A stretch of 49,830 nucleotides of DNA from an uncultured Eubacteriales bacterium (GCA_905198835.1 CAJKDY010000016.1:1-49830); one strand, 5' to 3'. Shown: positions 24,718 through 32,622, counted from the first letter of the stretch. Numbers and translations: made by a program. Notes: generated from the sequence alone by a model not told the origin.

Positions 24718-24849
24718 TGTCACGCTCGGGTTGGGCGCATGGCCGCGCCCGCTTCCCTGCGTCTCGGGGAAAATGCCGCCGGACTTTGTCCGGCCTGTTT
24801 TTCCCCTCGCTCCGGTCCATCGGGCGCTATGCGCCTACCCTCGCGCTTC
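24718..24849 (-). repeat. Structured intergenic repeat, copy D (best preserved)
   Basis: 132 bp. The minus strand opens GAAGCGCGAGGGTAGGCGC directly after the TAA of the MgsA-like gene and ends CCAACCCGAGCGTGACA. Outer arms pair (GGCGCAT/ATGCGCC and GCGCCCG/CGGGCGC) and the central hairpin is GGGGAAAA - GCCGGAC/GTCCGGC - TTTTTCCCC. An additional perfect GGGCGGCC-TAT-GGCCGCCC hairpin lies at about 24671-24690. Confidence 0.85.
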
Positions 24850-25266
24850 TTAAATAATGAGGGGTCCCGCCTTGGGGTTCATGACCTGCCGCCAGTCCAG
24901 ATCGCCCCGATCCAGACCCAGCACCAGCATCTCGGCGGTGGCCACGTTGGTGGCGGCGGGGACATTATACTGATCGCAGAGGTTCAGGATGTAGCGCATA
25001 TCCGCGTCGGTATCCTCCTTTGCGGGGTCGGCAAAGATGAGCACCAGGTCGATCTCGTTATAGGGGATGCGGGCGCCGATCTGCTGAGCGCCGCCGCCGT
25101 TGCCGGGCAGGAAGAGCTGCACCGGAAGGCCCGTGGCGTCGGAAATGACCTTGCCTGTGGCGCTGGTGGCGCAGAGGTCGTGCTTGGCCAGAACAAAGCT
25201 GTACGCGGTGCAAAACTGCACCATCAGTTCCTTTTTGCGGTCATGGCTCATCAAAGCGATATTCAT
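24850..25266 (-). CDS. Methylglyoxal synthase-like protein lacking catalytic Asp and His
   Basis: 138 residues with clear end-to-end resemblance to clostridial MgsA: MNIALMSHDRKKELM, ATSATGKVISDATGL, YNEIDLVLIFADP and ATNVATAEMLVLGLDRGDLDW. In E. coli MgsA the catalytic base Asp71 lies in GGDQQ and His98 in the loop after DP. Here the first reads GGGAQQ and the loop is shortened to DPAKEDTDADM without a histidine. It is therefore probably not a working methylglyoxal synthase and may bind a phosphate ligand or act as a regulator. It lies 72 bases downstream of minD; repeat copy D abuts its stop. Confidence 0.85.
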   Translation of the reverse strand: MNIALMSHDRKKELMVQFCTAYSFVLAKHDLCATSATGKVISDATGLPVQLFLPGNGGGAQQIGARIPYNEIDLVLIFADPAKEDTDADMRYILNLCDQYNVPAATNVATAEMLVLGLDRGDLDWRQVMNPKAGPLII

Positions 25267-25338
25267 AGTTTACCACTCCTTAAAGTCATTCGCTCCGCCC
25301 GTTCTCGAGCGGGGGCGTTGGTTTCCTACCATTCCCCA

Positions 25339-26073
25339 TCAGTTCATCATCAGTGGAACATGTTGGCCAAGCAGCCGTTTGGCGATGTTCAGATAGGCGA
25401 TGGCCGCGCCCTTGCCGGTGGTCAGGATCAAGGGCTTGCCCTGGGCGGCGGCCAGAGTGACCTGCGGGTCCTCGGGGATGACGCCCAGCAGGGGCAGCCC
25501 GGCGGTGTTCATGGCCTCGTCGATGCTGGTGTGAAGCTTGCGGATGAGCTTGGGCTGGACCCGGTTCATCACCAGGTGCAGCGTTTCCAGCTTGGGGGAG
25601 AGGGCCACTACGGTGCGCTGGGCGTCGCGGAGGGCGGAGGGATCGGTGTTGGACACCACCACGCCCCGATCAGCCGCCGCCGCGGCCAGGCGAAAGCCCT
25701 CGCCTAGCCCCGCGGGGCAGTCCATCAAAATAAAGTCAAAGTCCTCCTTGGCCCGGGCCACCAGCGTGGCCATGGCCTCCTCGGTGACATAGCCCTCCAG
25801 GGTCATGGGGGCGGTCAGAAGGTGCAGGCCCTGAATGTCGGGGTGGGCGGTGGCGGCCAGCTTCAGCTCGCACCGGCCGGACAGCACGTCGGTGAAGTCC
25901 ATCACCGCCCGGTCCGTCAACCCCAGATTGATGTCCAGATTGCGAAGGCCCACGTCCATATCCACACATAGGACCCGCTGGCCCAGGGCGGCCAAACAGG
26001 AGCCAACGCCGCCGGTAAAGGAGGTCTTGCCCGTGCCCCCCTTTCCGGATGTGATCGCGACGCAAACTGACAT
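25339..26073 (-). CDS. minD: MinD-like ATPase (septum-site determination)
   Basis: 244-residue deviant Walker A ATPase: SGKGGTGKTS at the start, CVDMDVGLRNLDINLGL, and FILMDCPAGLGEGF. The LRNLD segment and GLP..G.IPED region are typical of MinD. The C-terminal YLNIAKRLLGQHVPLMMN could be the membrane-targeting amphipathic helix. ATG 26071-26073 is preferred over the ATG two codons upstream because the AAGGGGG site is correctly spaced only for it. minC and minE are not adjacent, so the partner system is outside the window or absent. Confidence 0.88.
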   Translation of the reverse strand: MSVCVAITSGKGGTGKTSFTGGVGSCLAALGQRVLCVDMDVGLRNLDINLGLTDRAVMDFTDVLSGRCELKLAATAHPDIQGLHLLTAPMTLEGYVTEEAMATLVARAKEDFDFILMDCPAGLGEGFRLAAAAADRGVVVSNTDPSALRDAQRTVVALSPKLETLHLVMNRVQPKLIRKLHTSIDEAMNTAGLPLLGVIPEDPQVTLAAAQGKPLILTTGKGAAIAYLNIAKRLLGQHVPLMMN

Positions 26074-26113
26074 AGGCATTCCCCCTTGCGGCTTTCAATT
26101 CTAGTCCAGTCTC

Positions 26114-26143
26114 ATTTTAGCACAGACATTTCCCGCAAGTCAA
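26114..26143 (-). promoter_or_regulatory. minD: Promoter of minD
   Basis: On the minus strand TTGACT (26138-26143), 18 bases, TAAAAT (26114-26119). It lies just beyond the end of rsmG. Confidence 0.6.
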
Positions 26144-26176
26144 CGCAAACCGTTGAAAAACAGGGGAGAGATCCCG

Positions 26177-26872
26177 CTATTTTTTCCTGATTTTTGTCCA
26201 GCGCCGGGGAAATTGTTCCGGTGTGGGCCCAGTTTTGATAATGGGCCACACCCGGTGGACCACCTGGACGCCCGGAATCGTATAGTCCCACGGGTCCCGC
26301 ACCCGGCCGCCCAGCTGGCCGATCAGGGGCCGGGCGGCGTCCAGCTCAGCCTGGGAGTCCACGCTTTTCATGGCCAAAAAGCTCCCGCCCACGGCCACAA
26401 AGGGAAGGCACAGCTCCGCCAGCACCGTCAGCTCGGCCACCGCCCGGGACGCGGCAAAGTCGAACCGCTGCCGGAGGGCCTTATCCCGCCCGGCGTCCTC
26501 GCCCCGGGCGTGGACCAAAGCGACGTTCTCAAGCCTGAGAGCATCAATAACTTCTTGTATAAAACCAAGGCGTTTTTCCAGCGGGTCAAGAAGAGTGACG
26601 GCGCAGTCGGGGCACAGAATGGCCACCACCAGCCCGGGAAAGCCCGCGCCGGTGCCCACGTCGAGAAAGGTCTTGCCGCTAAAGTCCCACCGGGCGCATA
26701 AAGCGGCGCAGTCCAGCATATGAAGCGCCGCCACATCCCCGGGCTCGGTGATGGCGGTCAGGTTCATGACCTTGTTTTTCTCCAGCAGAAGCTGGCCATA
26801 AGTCGTCAAGGCCTCTGCCTTTACAGGGTCAAGGCCCAGCTGGGCCAGCCCCGTCTCGATGGCCCCTCTCAA
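26177..26872 (-). CDS. rsmG: 16S rRNA (guanine-N7) methyltransferase RsmG
   Basis: 231 residues. The SAM-binding motif FLDVGTGAGFPGLVVAI lies near residue 70, and the family segments NLTAITEP, SRAVAEL and PFVAVGGSFLAMKS are present. It methylates N7 of a guanine in the 530 loop of 16S rRNA. The start appears to be TTG at 26870-26872, overlapping the TGA of the upstream small membrane protein gene; its ribosome site is weak, so coupling is likely. In Bacillus rsmG lies beside noc/parAB as part of the origin region. Confidence 0.93.
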   Translation of the reverse strand: MRGAIETGLAQLGLDPVKAEALTTYGQLLLEKNKVMNLTAITEPGDVAALHMLDCAALCARWDFSGKTFLDVGTGAGFPGLVVAILCPDCAVTLLDPLEKRLGFIQEVIDALRLENVALVHARGEDAGRDKALRQRFDFAASRAVAELTVLAELCLPFVAVGGSFLAMKSVDSQAELDAARPLIGQLGGRVRDPWDYTIPGVQVVHRVWPIIKTGPTPEQFPRRWTKIRKK

Positions 26873-27072
26873 TGGCGGAAGAAGTCGCCGGTGGAGATGG
26901 CGTAGGCCATGGCGATGGTAATGGCGATGACGATCAGGGCCAGAACCCAGGCGATGACCCGCTCCCGCCCGGTGGCCCAGTGGATCTTCTCCCCGGTCTC
27001 GTCATAGACCCTGCGGCCTTGCTCGTCCACGGCGTTCAGGTCTGCGTCCTGTCGCTTTTCCTCGTCCATCAT
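26869..27072 (-). CDS. Small membrane protein (67 aa), unknown
   Basis: The hydrophilic N-terminal half (VDEQGRRVYDETGEKIHW) is followed by one transmembrane segment (VIAWVLALIVIAITIAMAYAI). It overlaps mscL upstream (ATGA) and rsmG downstream by 4 bases, so it is certainly cotranslated. No family was recognised. Confidence 0.75.
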   Translation of the reverse strand: MMDEEKRQDADLNAVDEQGRRVYDETGEKIHWATGRERVIAWVLALIVIAITIAMAYAISTGDFFRH

Positions 27073-27494
27073 TTCTTCAGAAGGTCCCGGATCTCGGTCA
27101 GCAGCACTTCCTCACGGCTGGGCTCGGGTTCCGGCGCGGGCTCGGCGGGGGCCTCCTCCTTCTTGCGGTGGAGCCGGTTGAGGGCCTTGACCATGCAGAA
27201 GATGGCGAAGGCCACGATGATAAAGGACACAATGGCGCTAAGCAGCGCGCCAAAGTTCACCGCCACTTCGGGGGCCTCCCCCTCAGCCGCCTTGAGCACC
27301 CACTTCCACGCGCTGAAGTCCACGCCGCCGGTGAGCATGGACACCAGGGGCATGATCACGTCGTTGACCAGGGAATCGGCAATGGCCTTAAATGCGCCGC
27401 CGATGATGACGCCGACTGCCATGTCCACCACATTCCCCCGGGCAATGAATTCCTTGAATTCGCCAAAAAAGCCCTTCTTGCCGTTCTTTGCCAT
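27069..27494 (-). CDS. mscL: Large-conductance mechanosensitive channel MscL
   Basis: 141-residue channel that opens at high membrane tension on osmotic downshock. The N-terminal amphipathic helix (FFGEFKEFIARGNVVDMAVGVIIGGAF) and TM1 and TM2 (LLSAIVSFIIVAFAIFCMVKALN) are typical. The C-terminal linker is Pro/Glu-rich (EEAPAEPAPEPEPSREE) and longer than usual before the bundle helix TEIRDLLKK. First gene of the mscL/small membrane protein/rsmG unit. Confidence 0.95.
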   Translation of the reverse strand: MAKNGKKGFFGEFKEFIARGNVVDMAVGVIIGGAFKAIADSLVNDVIMPLVSMLTGGVDFSAWKWVLKAAEGEAPEVAVNFGALLSAIVSFIIVAFAIFCMVKALNRLHRKKEEAPAEPAPEPEPSREEVLLTEIRDLLKK

Positions 27495-27522
27495 GTTTTT
27501 GTCCTCCTTTGTGTATCTTTGC

Positions 27523-27676
27523 GGCGCGTCTGGGAAGCCGCGCCCTACGAGTTGGGCGGGCCGCTGGGACAGCGGCCCCTACAAATATCAACGAACCTTT
27601 TGCGTAGGGGCCAATGTCTCATCGGCCCGCGTCACGCAGAACCTCTCGCGTAGGGGGCGGCATCCTTGACGCCCCG
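27523..27676. repeat. Cluster of four short hairpin modules
   Basis: Four modules follow each other. Two read hairpin then CCTAC (GGCGCG...CGCGCCCTAC, 27523-27547; GGGCCGCTG-GGA-CAGCGGCCCCTAC, 27558-27582). Two read the reverse, GTAGGG then hairpin (27604-27629 and 27650-27675). The first recurs at 33817 and 42199, the last at 42151, essentially unchanged. The region fills the gap between the XRE gene and mscL and carries no ORF. Confidence 0.75.
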
Positions 27677-27680
27677 GTCC

Positions 27681-27887
27681 TTATTGGTCCGCAAGCCCGG
27701 CCAAGTAGTCCAGAGACACACCGTAGAGCTGGGCCATCCGTGCCGCCACGGATACGGTGGGCTCGGTGTCCCCGTGTTCATAGCGACGGTAGGTGGAGTA
27801 TCGGACGTCCAACAGCCGTGCCGCATCCTCCTGGACAATCCCGCTTTTTATGCGAGCTTGTTTTAGCCTTGTTGCAAAGTTAGACAA
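27681..27887 (-). CDS. XRE-family transcriptional regulator (68 aa)
   Basis: Single helix-turn-helix protein: RLKQARIKSGIVQEDAARLLDVRYSTYRRYEHGDTEPTV then MAQLYGVSLDYLAG. TTG at 27885-27887 is chosen because AGGAGG lies 8 bases upstream. It diverges from the small plus-strand gene; a palindrome in the shared region is a likely operator. It probably represses that promoter; the ligand, if any, is unknown. Confidence 0.85.
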   Translation of the reverse strand: MSNFATRLKQARIKSGIVQEDAARLLDVRYSTYRRYEHGDTEPTVSVAARMAQLYGVSLDYLAGLADQ

Positions 27888-27902
27888 TTTCGTTACCTCC
27901 TC

Positions 27903-27931
27903 TTGACAGCTTAAAAACAAGGTGATATAAT
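27903..27931 (+). promoter_or_regulatory. Perfect consensus promoter of the small divergent gene
   Basis: TTGACA (27903-27908), 17 bases, TATAAT (27926-27931). Such a strong promoter suggests the need for repression. Confidence 0.85.
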
Positions 27932-27944
27932 ATGAGCACTCATA
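27931..27944. promoter_or_regulatory. Candidate XRE operator palindrome
   Basis: TATGAGCACTCATA is a perfect palindrome overlapping the last base of the -10 box and the start site. It is well placed for repression by the divergent XRE protein. Confidence 0.5.
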
Positions 27945-27974
27945 AACAAGTGACAAAAAATGGGAGGAGTCGCC

Positions 27975-28253
27975 ATGATGCCATTGATCGAGGCGCTATA
28001 CTACATAGCCCAAGAGAACTGGAACATCGCCATGGGGCTGCTGGACAGGGAGGAATACCGAAAATATCAGATGTGCAGTCGCCTTTGTGAGGAGCAGCGC
28101 CAGCGGTGGGAGCGGCTTCAGGGCGACGAGCGGGCGGCGTGGGAATGCTATGTGGCCAATGCCGAACAGCTTCAGGACACGGAATGCCGCCTCTGCTTTG
28201 CCCGGGGCTTGGCTATGGGCCTAGGCCTGGGCGGGTTCGCGGCGGGGGAGTAG
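27975..28253 (+). CDS. Small soluble protein of unknown function (92 aa)
   Basis: GGGAGGAG precedes ATG 27975. The protein is helical and rich in Glu, Arg and Cys (LYYIAQENWNIAMGLLDREEYRKY, CRLCEEQRQRWERL, QDTECRLCFARGLAMGLGLGGF). It has a mild resemblance in size and ending to DUF6809-like proteins of Firmicutes, which is not certain. It is strongly expressed if the promoter is not repressed, and is paired with the divergent XRE gene. No terminator is obvious before the converging SLH-WG gene 8 bases further on. Confidence 0.7.
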   Translation: MMPLIEALYYIAQENWNIAMGLLDREEYRKYQMCSRLCEEQRQRWERLQGDERAAWECYVANAEQLQDTECRLCFARGLAMGLGLGGFAAGE

Positions 28254-28260
28254 GCAGTCC

Positions 28261-29928
28261 TTAGCGCGTGAATTCGATGCGGTAGACCGTGCCGCTGAGG
28301 GCGGCGAAGCCCCGGCCGTCGGCGGTGAGGGGACCGCACCAATCGAAGGTCTCGCTGAACTGGCGGCCTTCCAGGTCGTAATAGGTCTGGCCATCGCAGA
28401 ACCAGCCGTTTTGGTAGTAGGGTTGGATGCCGGTGTCGGGGTCCACACCCGGGCCGGGGACAGGGTTGCCCTGGTCGTCGATCCAGCCGCTTTGGTCGTT
28501 GTGGTACGCCCAATTCTCCCAGCGGTAGCGCATGGGCGCGTCGCTGCCGGGACTGAGGTAGCCCCGGCTCAAACTGCGCTCCGCCAAGGGGATGACCAGG
28601 TTCCCGGTAGTGTCGATGACGCCGCTTTGGCTGCCGAGGTCCACCATGGCCTGGCCGTGGAGGAACCGTCCGGCCCAGCTCCACTGGGGCGGGATGGCCC
28701 ACTGGCCGTCGCCGTCCACATAGCCCCAGAGGCCGCGTTCCACGTCAAGCCAGGGGCACAGGCCCTCGTTGTAATCGTACCAGTTGTTGTCCGGAGTGCC
28801 GTAGGTGCTGGGAAGCTGCTTTTCCACCGTGCCGTCTTTGCTCAGGACGTACCAGCGCTGCTCCTCGTACTCTCCGCCGTCCTGGCGCTCCATAGCCAAG
28901 AAGCCGCCGCCGGACAGGGGATAGAGGTCGTCGTAGGTCTGGGGCGGGATGGGGAACGCTCCGTTGACGTCTACAAGTACCGCATAGGAATCCCACCAGG
29001 GGTTGCCGGGATTGCCGGGCTCCTCCAAAGTGGGGTGGAGCTTGCCGTATTCTCCCACGCGGTCGATGCTGGTGCCGCCAATGAGCCGCCCAACGGGGTA
29101 GTCCACGGTTTGGCCGTCCAGGGTGAGGATCTTGCCCGACAGGGCCACAGGGTAAGTCTCAATGGGCCGTTCTGTGTCCGGCCCCAACTCGGTCAGCGCA
29201 TAGCCCGTCCACGGAGCGGGCTCCAGATCGAACTCCAACCGCAGCGCGGGCTCCGCCATCCGAGCTAGCGCCGCCGCGGCCTCGGCACGGCTCAGGCGCC
29301 GCTGGCCCAGGAAGCTGCCGTAGCCGTCGGCGCCCGAAAGGATGCCGGCGCGATACAAATGTAAAATGGCCTCGTCCCGGCAGCCGGGGACCGCGTCCAC
29401 ATCGTTGATCTCAGGCAGGTCACGGGCCGCCAGAGCCAGCAGGGCGAAAAACTCCTGCCGGGTGGCGGGGTAGGTGTTGAAGCAGTAGTCGGGCAGCTGA
29501 TACCCCAGTTCCGGGCACCGCCGGGCCAGGTAGCAAAAGCCGTCGTAGGGCCAGAGCTCCGAGAGCCGCTTGGCGTCGTCCAGTGCCGGCCAGGCCAGCT
29601 GCCGCTGATCCTCGCCCAGCAGCTCTACCAGCGCCTCCGGCGTCAGCCCCGCGGGCAGGGGACCCTCGCCGCCGTCGGACTGCCACAACGCCCGAGCCGC
29701 CATGACCAGGGCCTCGTCGTTGTTCACCTGGGTGTTGGGTGAAAACCGCCCCTCGCCCACGCCGCTCAACAGTCCCCGCTCTGCGCAAAGCTCTACATAG
29801 GGTGCAAACCACGCGCCCCCGGGCACATCGGAAAAAGAGGCTACCTCTGCCTCCGCCAGCAGGGAAAAGAAGGGGAGAACACAGAGGGTAAAAGCAATGG
29901 ACAATAGTACGGCGGGGAATCGCTTCAT
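28261..29928 (-). CDS. SLH-domain protein with WG repeats
   Basis: 555 residues with a signal peptide (MKRFPAVLLSIAFTLCVLPFFSLLAEA). The N-terminal part to about residue 230 carries SLH repeats (FSDVPGGAWFAPYVELCAERGLLSG; FSPNTQVNNDEALVMAAR; GYGSFLGQRRLSRAEAAAALARM). The C-terminal half holds WG-type beta repeats (WGYVDGDGQWAIPPQW; SGVIDTTGNLVIPL; SGWIDDQGNPV). Probably wall-anchored and displayed on the surface; ligand unknown. GGAGG precedes the ATG at 29926-29928. Confidence 0.82.
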   Translation of the reverse strand: MKRFPAVLLSIAFTLCVLPFFSLLAEAEVASFSDVPGGAWFAPYVELCAERGLLSGVGEGRFSPNTQVNNDEALVMAARALWQSDGGEGPLPAGLTPEALVELLGEDQRQLAWPALDDAKRLSELWPYDGFCYLARRCPELGYQLPDYCFNTYPATRQEFFALLALAARDLPEINDVDAVPGCRDEAILHLYRAGILSGADGYGSFLGQRRLSRAEAAAALARMAEPALRLEFDLEPAPWTGYALTELGPDTERPIETYPVALSGKILTLDGQTVDYPVGRLIGGTSIDRVGEYGKLHPTLEEPGNPGNPWWDSYAVLVDVNGAFPIPPQTYDDLYPLSGGGFLAMERQDGGEYEEQRWYVLSKDGTVEKQLPSTYGTPDNNWYDYNEGLCPWLDVERGLWGYVDGDGQWAIPPQWSWAGRFLHGQAMVDLGSQSGVIDTTGNLVIPLAERSLSRGYLSPGSDAPMRYRWENWAYHNDQSGWIDDQGNPVPGPGVDPDTGIQPYYQNGWFCDGQTYYDLEGRQFSETFDWCGPLTADGRGFAALSGTVYRIEFTR

Positions 29929-29956
29929 GGCAAAAACCTCCTTTCGCCCGCAGACG

Positions 29957-29972
29957 TGTTTCACGTGAAACA
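29957..29972. promoter_or_regulatory. parS site 1 (perfect consensus)
   Basis: TGTTTCACGTGAAACA is identical to the Bacillus parS consensus, the loading site for ParB. It lies between serS and the SLH-WG gene, about 1.8 kb from parB. Confidence 0.93.
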
Positions 29973-29988
29973 TCTTTGGCCTAAAACC

Positions 29989-30003
29989 GCCGGCTTTGCC
30001 GGC
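29989..30003 (-). terminator. Short hairpin after serS
   Basis: GCCGGC-AAA-GCCGGC followed on the minus strand by GGTTTTAGG, next to parS site 1. Confidence 0.6.
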
Positions 30004-30024
30004 ACAGTCAAAGGTGAAGCGATT

Positions 30025-31329
30025 TTATTTTTTAGGCGTCAGCACCTTCGTCCCGCCCATATAGGGCCACAGGACCTCGGGGATCTTCACGCTGCCGTCG
30101 GCCTGCAAATTGTTCTCCAGCAGGGCAATGAGCATCCGGGGAGGCGCCACGCAGGTGTTGTTTAACGTGTGGGCCAGCTGGATCTTGCCGTCGGCGTCCT
30201 TATAGCGGATCTTCAGCCGTCTCGCCTGGGCGTCGCCCAGGTTGGAGCAGGAGCAGACCTCAAAGTACTTCTTCTGCCGAGGGGACCAGGCCTCAATGTC
30301 GCAGGACTTGACCTTCAGGTCGGCCAGGTCGCCCGAGCAGCACTCCAGCTGACGCACGGGAATGTCAAAGTTGCGGAACAGCTCTACAGAGTAGCGCCAC
30401 ATTTTTTCATACCAGTCCTTGGAGTCCTCGGGCTTGCAGACCACGATCATCTCCTGCTTTTCAAACTGGTGGATGCGGTAAACGCCCCGCTCCTCAATGC
30501 CGTGGGAGCCCTTTTCCTTGCGGAAGCAGGGGGAGTAGGAAGTGAGGGTCTGAGGCAGCTTGTCCTCCGGGAGAATCTGGTCAATGAACCGGCCGATCAT
30601 GGAGTGCTCGCTGGTGCCGATGAGGTAGAGGTCCTCTCCCTCGATCTTATACATCATGGCGTCCATATCGGTTTGGGACATGACCCCCTCCACTACGTTG
30701 CCGTGGATCATGAAGGGGGGAATGCAGTAGGTAAAGCCCTTTCCGATCATAAAGTCCCGGCCATAGGCCAGCACCGCCTCATGGAGCCGGGCGATATCCC
30801 CCAGCAAATAGTAGAAGCCCTGGCCGGACACCCGCCCGGCGGCGTCCATATCAATGCCGTCGAAGCGCTCCATGATCTCGGTGTGGTAGGGGATGTCAAA
30901 GTCGGGGACGATGGGCTCCCCAAACCGCTCCACCTCCACGTTGGCGCTGTCGTCGGGGCCGATGGGCACGCTGGGGTCGATGATGTTGGGGATGACCAGC
31001 ATGATGCGGCGGATCTTCTCGGCCAGCTCGGTCTCCTTGGCTTCCAGCTCGGCCAGCCGGTCAGCGTTGGCCTTGACCTGGGCCTTGACGGCCTCGGCCT
31101 CCTGGAGCTTGCTGGGGTCCTTTTTGGCTTGGCCCATCAGCATACCGACTTGCTTAGAAAGCTGGTTGCGAGCCGCCCGCAGATCGTTGGCCTCGCTCAT
31201 AGCGGCGCGGTTTTCCGCATCCAGAGCGATGACCTCGTCCACCAGGGGCAGCTTGGCGTCCTGGAATTTCTTCTTGATATTCTCCTTTACAACATCGGGG
31301 TTTTCACGGACGAATTTGATGTCTAGCAT
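30025..31329 (-). CDS. serS: Seryl-tRNA synthetase
   Basis: 434-residue class II synthetase. The N-terminal coiled-coil arm for tRNA(Ser) (about 30-110), motif 2 in CFRKEKGSHGIEERGVYRIHQFEKQE, and motif 3 in NNTCVAPPRMLIALLENN are visible. The start is ATG 31327-31329. It lies downstream of the parA-parB-coiled-coil genes, as in several Firmicutes origins. No T-box is visible in the 31-base gap upstream. Confidence 0.96.
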   Translation of the reverse strand: MLDIKFVRENPDVVKENIKKKFQDAKLPLVDEVIALDAENRAAMSEANDLRAARNQLSKQVGMLMGQAKKDPSKLQEAEAVKAQVKANADRLAELEAKETELAEKIRRIMLVIPNIIDPSVPIGPDDSANVEVERFGEPIVPDFDIPYHTEIMERFDGIDMDAAGRVSGQGFYYLLGDIARLHEAVLAYGRDFMIGKGFTYCIPPFMIHGNVVEGVMSQTDMDAMMYKIEGEDLYLIGTSEHSMIGRFIDQILPEDKLPQTLTSYSPCFRKEKGSHGIEERGVYRIHQFEKQEMIVVCKPEDSKDWYEKMWRYSVELFRNFDIPVRQLECCSGDLADLKVKSCDIEAWSPRQKKYFEVCSCSNLGDAQARRLKIRYKDADGKIQLAHTLNNTCVAPPRMLIALLENNLQADGSVKIPEVLWPYMGGTKVLTPKK

Positions 31330-31360
31330 GGGGAATTACCTCTCTTCAAAAGTGTGTGGT

Positions 31361-31756
31361 TCAGACTGCGGGACTGGGCTCCGGACTTTGCAGAGCCGCC
31401 AGTTCCCCTTTGAGCTGGGCCAGCTGACTCCTGGCGGCGCGGAGCTGCTCCTCTAGCTGGAGCTGTTGGTCCTGGGCGTCGGAGAGCTGGGCCTTGACCT
31501 GGTCCAGCTGGGTCCGCAGGTCGTGGTTTTCCTCTACCAGCTGGTCCAAGGACTGGATGGCGTTTACCGACTGGTTCAGGCCTTCCACCGACTCTGCGGT
31601 CCGCTGCTGCATGAAGTAGGCCATAATAAGCAGCAGGAAGGCCACCGCCACTAGAATGGCCAGGTAGGGCAGCACGGAGTTTGCCTTCCGGGCTGGGGTG
31701 TGCTCGCTTTGGTACTGAAGCTCGGCGTGGTCTTCCTTGTTGGGGCGCGCGCTCAA
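31361..31756 (-). CDS. Bitopic membrane coiled-coil protein coupled to parB
   Basis: 131 residues: a hydrophilic N-terminus of about 28, one transmembrane segment (VLPYLAILVAVAFLLLIMAYFM), then a long Gln/Leu-rich coiled coil (about 55-120) ending QSPEPSPAV. The layout recalls FtsL/DivIC-type proteins but the sequence was not recognised. The TTG start overlaps the parB TGA (TTGA), so synthesis is coupled to ParB. A membrane partner of the partition system is an inference from this arrangement only. Confidence 0.75.
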   Translation of the reverse strand: MSARPNKEDHAELQYQSEHTPARKANSVLPYLAILVAVAFLLLIMAYFMQQRTAESVEGLNQSVNAIQSLDQLVEENHDLRTQLDQVKAQLSDAQDQQLQLEEQLRAARSQLAQLKGELAALQSPEPSPAV

Positions 31757-32622
31757 GTGGCGTCCCCTCCTCTCAGCCGGGCCAGCAGGGCGTCCAGATC
31801 GTCCAGGTCATAGTATTCCATGGTCAGCAGACCCTTTTTCTTTCCGGGCTGGAAGGCCACCTTCCGGCCAAAGCTCTGACTGAGCTGCTGGGACAGATCC
31901 TTATAATAAAGGGCAAACTGGTCCTCGGCCGGGGCTTCCTTTTCCTTGGCAGGCTTGCTCATGCGCTTGGCCAGAGCCTCGGTCTCCCGGACGGACAGCC
32001 CCTCGGCCACCACCTTCTGGGCCAGCTTTTTCTGGGGCTCGCCCTGGGGCGCGCCCAGAATGGCCTTGGCGTGGCCGGCAGAGAGCTGCCCTTCCTCCAG
32101 CAAAAACCGCACCGCGTCGGGCAGGTTCAAAAGCCGCAGGGCGTTGGCCACGGCAGGACGGGATTTGCCCATGCGCTGGGCAACGTCCTCCTGGGTCATG
32201 CCGTACTCGTCCATCAGGACCTTGTAGCCGTTGGCCTCCTCCATGGGGTTCAGGTCCTCCCGCTGGAGGTTTTCAATGAGGCCCAGCTCCATGACCTTTT
32301 TGTCATCGGCTTCGATGATGTTTACCGGCACCTCGCTGAGGCCGGCCTCCTTGGCGGCCCGCCAGCGGCGCTCGCCGGCGATGATCTGGTAATACCCTGA
32401 GCCCAGCCGCCGCACCGTCAGCGGCTGAATGACGCCGTGCTCCCGGATGGAGTCGGCCAGCTCGGCGATGGCCGCGTCATCAAATTTTTTGCGGGGCTGA
32501 TTCAGTCCGGGCTGCACCTGGGAGATGGGCAGGGTAGAGAGGGAGCCGGCCTGGTCGTCGGCGTAGGCCTTGTCACCCAACAGCGCGCCCAGGCCCTTGC
32601 CCAAGCCTTTTTCATTTGCCAT
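31753..32622 (-). CDS. parB: Chromosome partitioning protein ParB (Spo0J)
   Basis: 289 residues. CTP-switch and DNA-clamp protein that loads at parS and recruits SMC. The N-terminal ParB/Srx CTPase motifs ENLQREDLNP and GERRWRAAKEAG, the HTH MTQEDVAQRMGKSRPAVANALRLL, and a C-terminal dimerisation domain are visible. ATG at 32620-32622, with repeat copy E ending about 20 bases upstream. Three parS-like sites lie within 3.9 kb. Confidence 0.95.
   Translation of the reverse strand: MANEKGLGKGLGALLGDKAYADDQAGSLSTLPISQVQPGLNQPRKKFDDAAIAELADSIREHGVIQPLTVRRLGSGYYQIIAGERRWRAAKEAGLSEVPVNIIEADDKKVMELGLIENLQREDLNPMEEANGYKVLMDEYGMTQEDVAQRMGKSRPAVANALRLLNLPDAVRFLLEEGQLSAGHAKAILGAPQGEPQKKLAQKVVAEGLSVRETEALAKRMSKPAKEKEAPAEDQFALYYKDLSQQLSQSFGRKVAFQPGKKKGLLTMEYYDLDDLDALLARLRGGDAT

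Noticed and set aside
24640..24850. T-box or other riboswitch upstream of hisS
   Set aside because: The T-box core sequence and specifier stem were not found; the leader is filled by repeat copy D and one hairpin.
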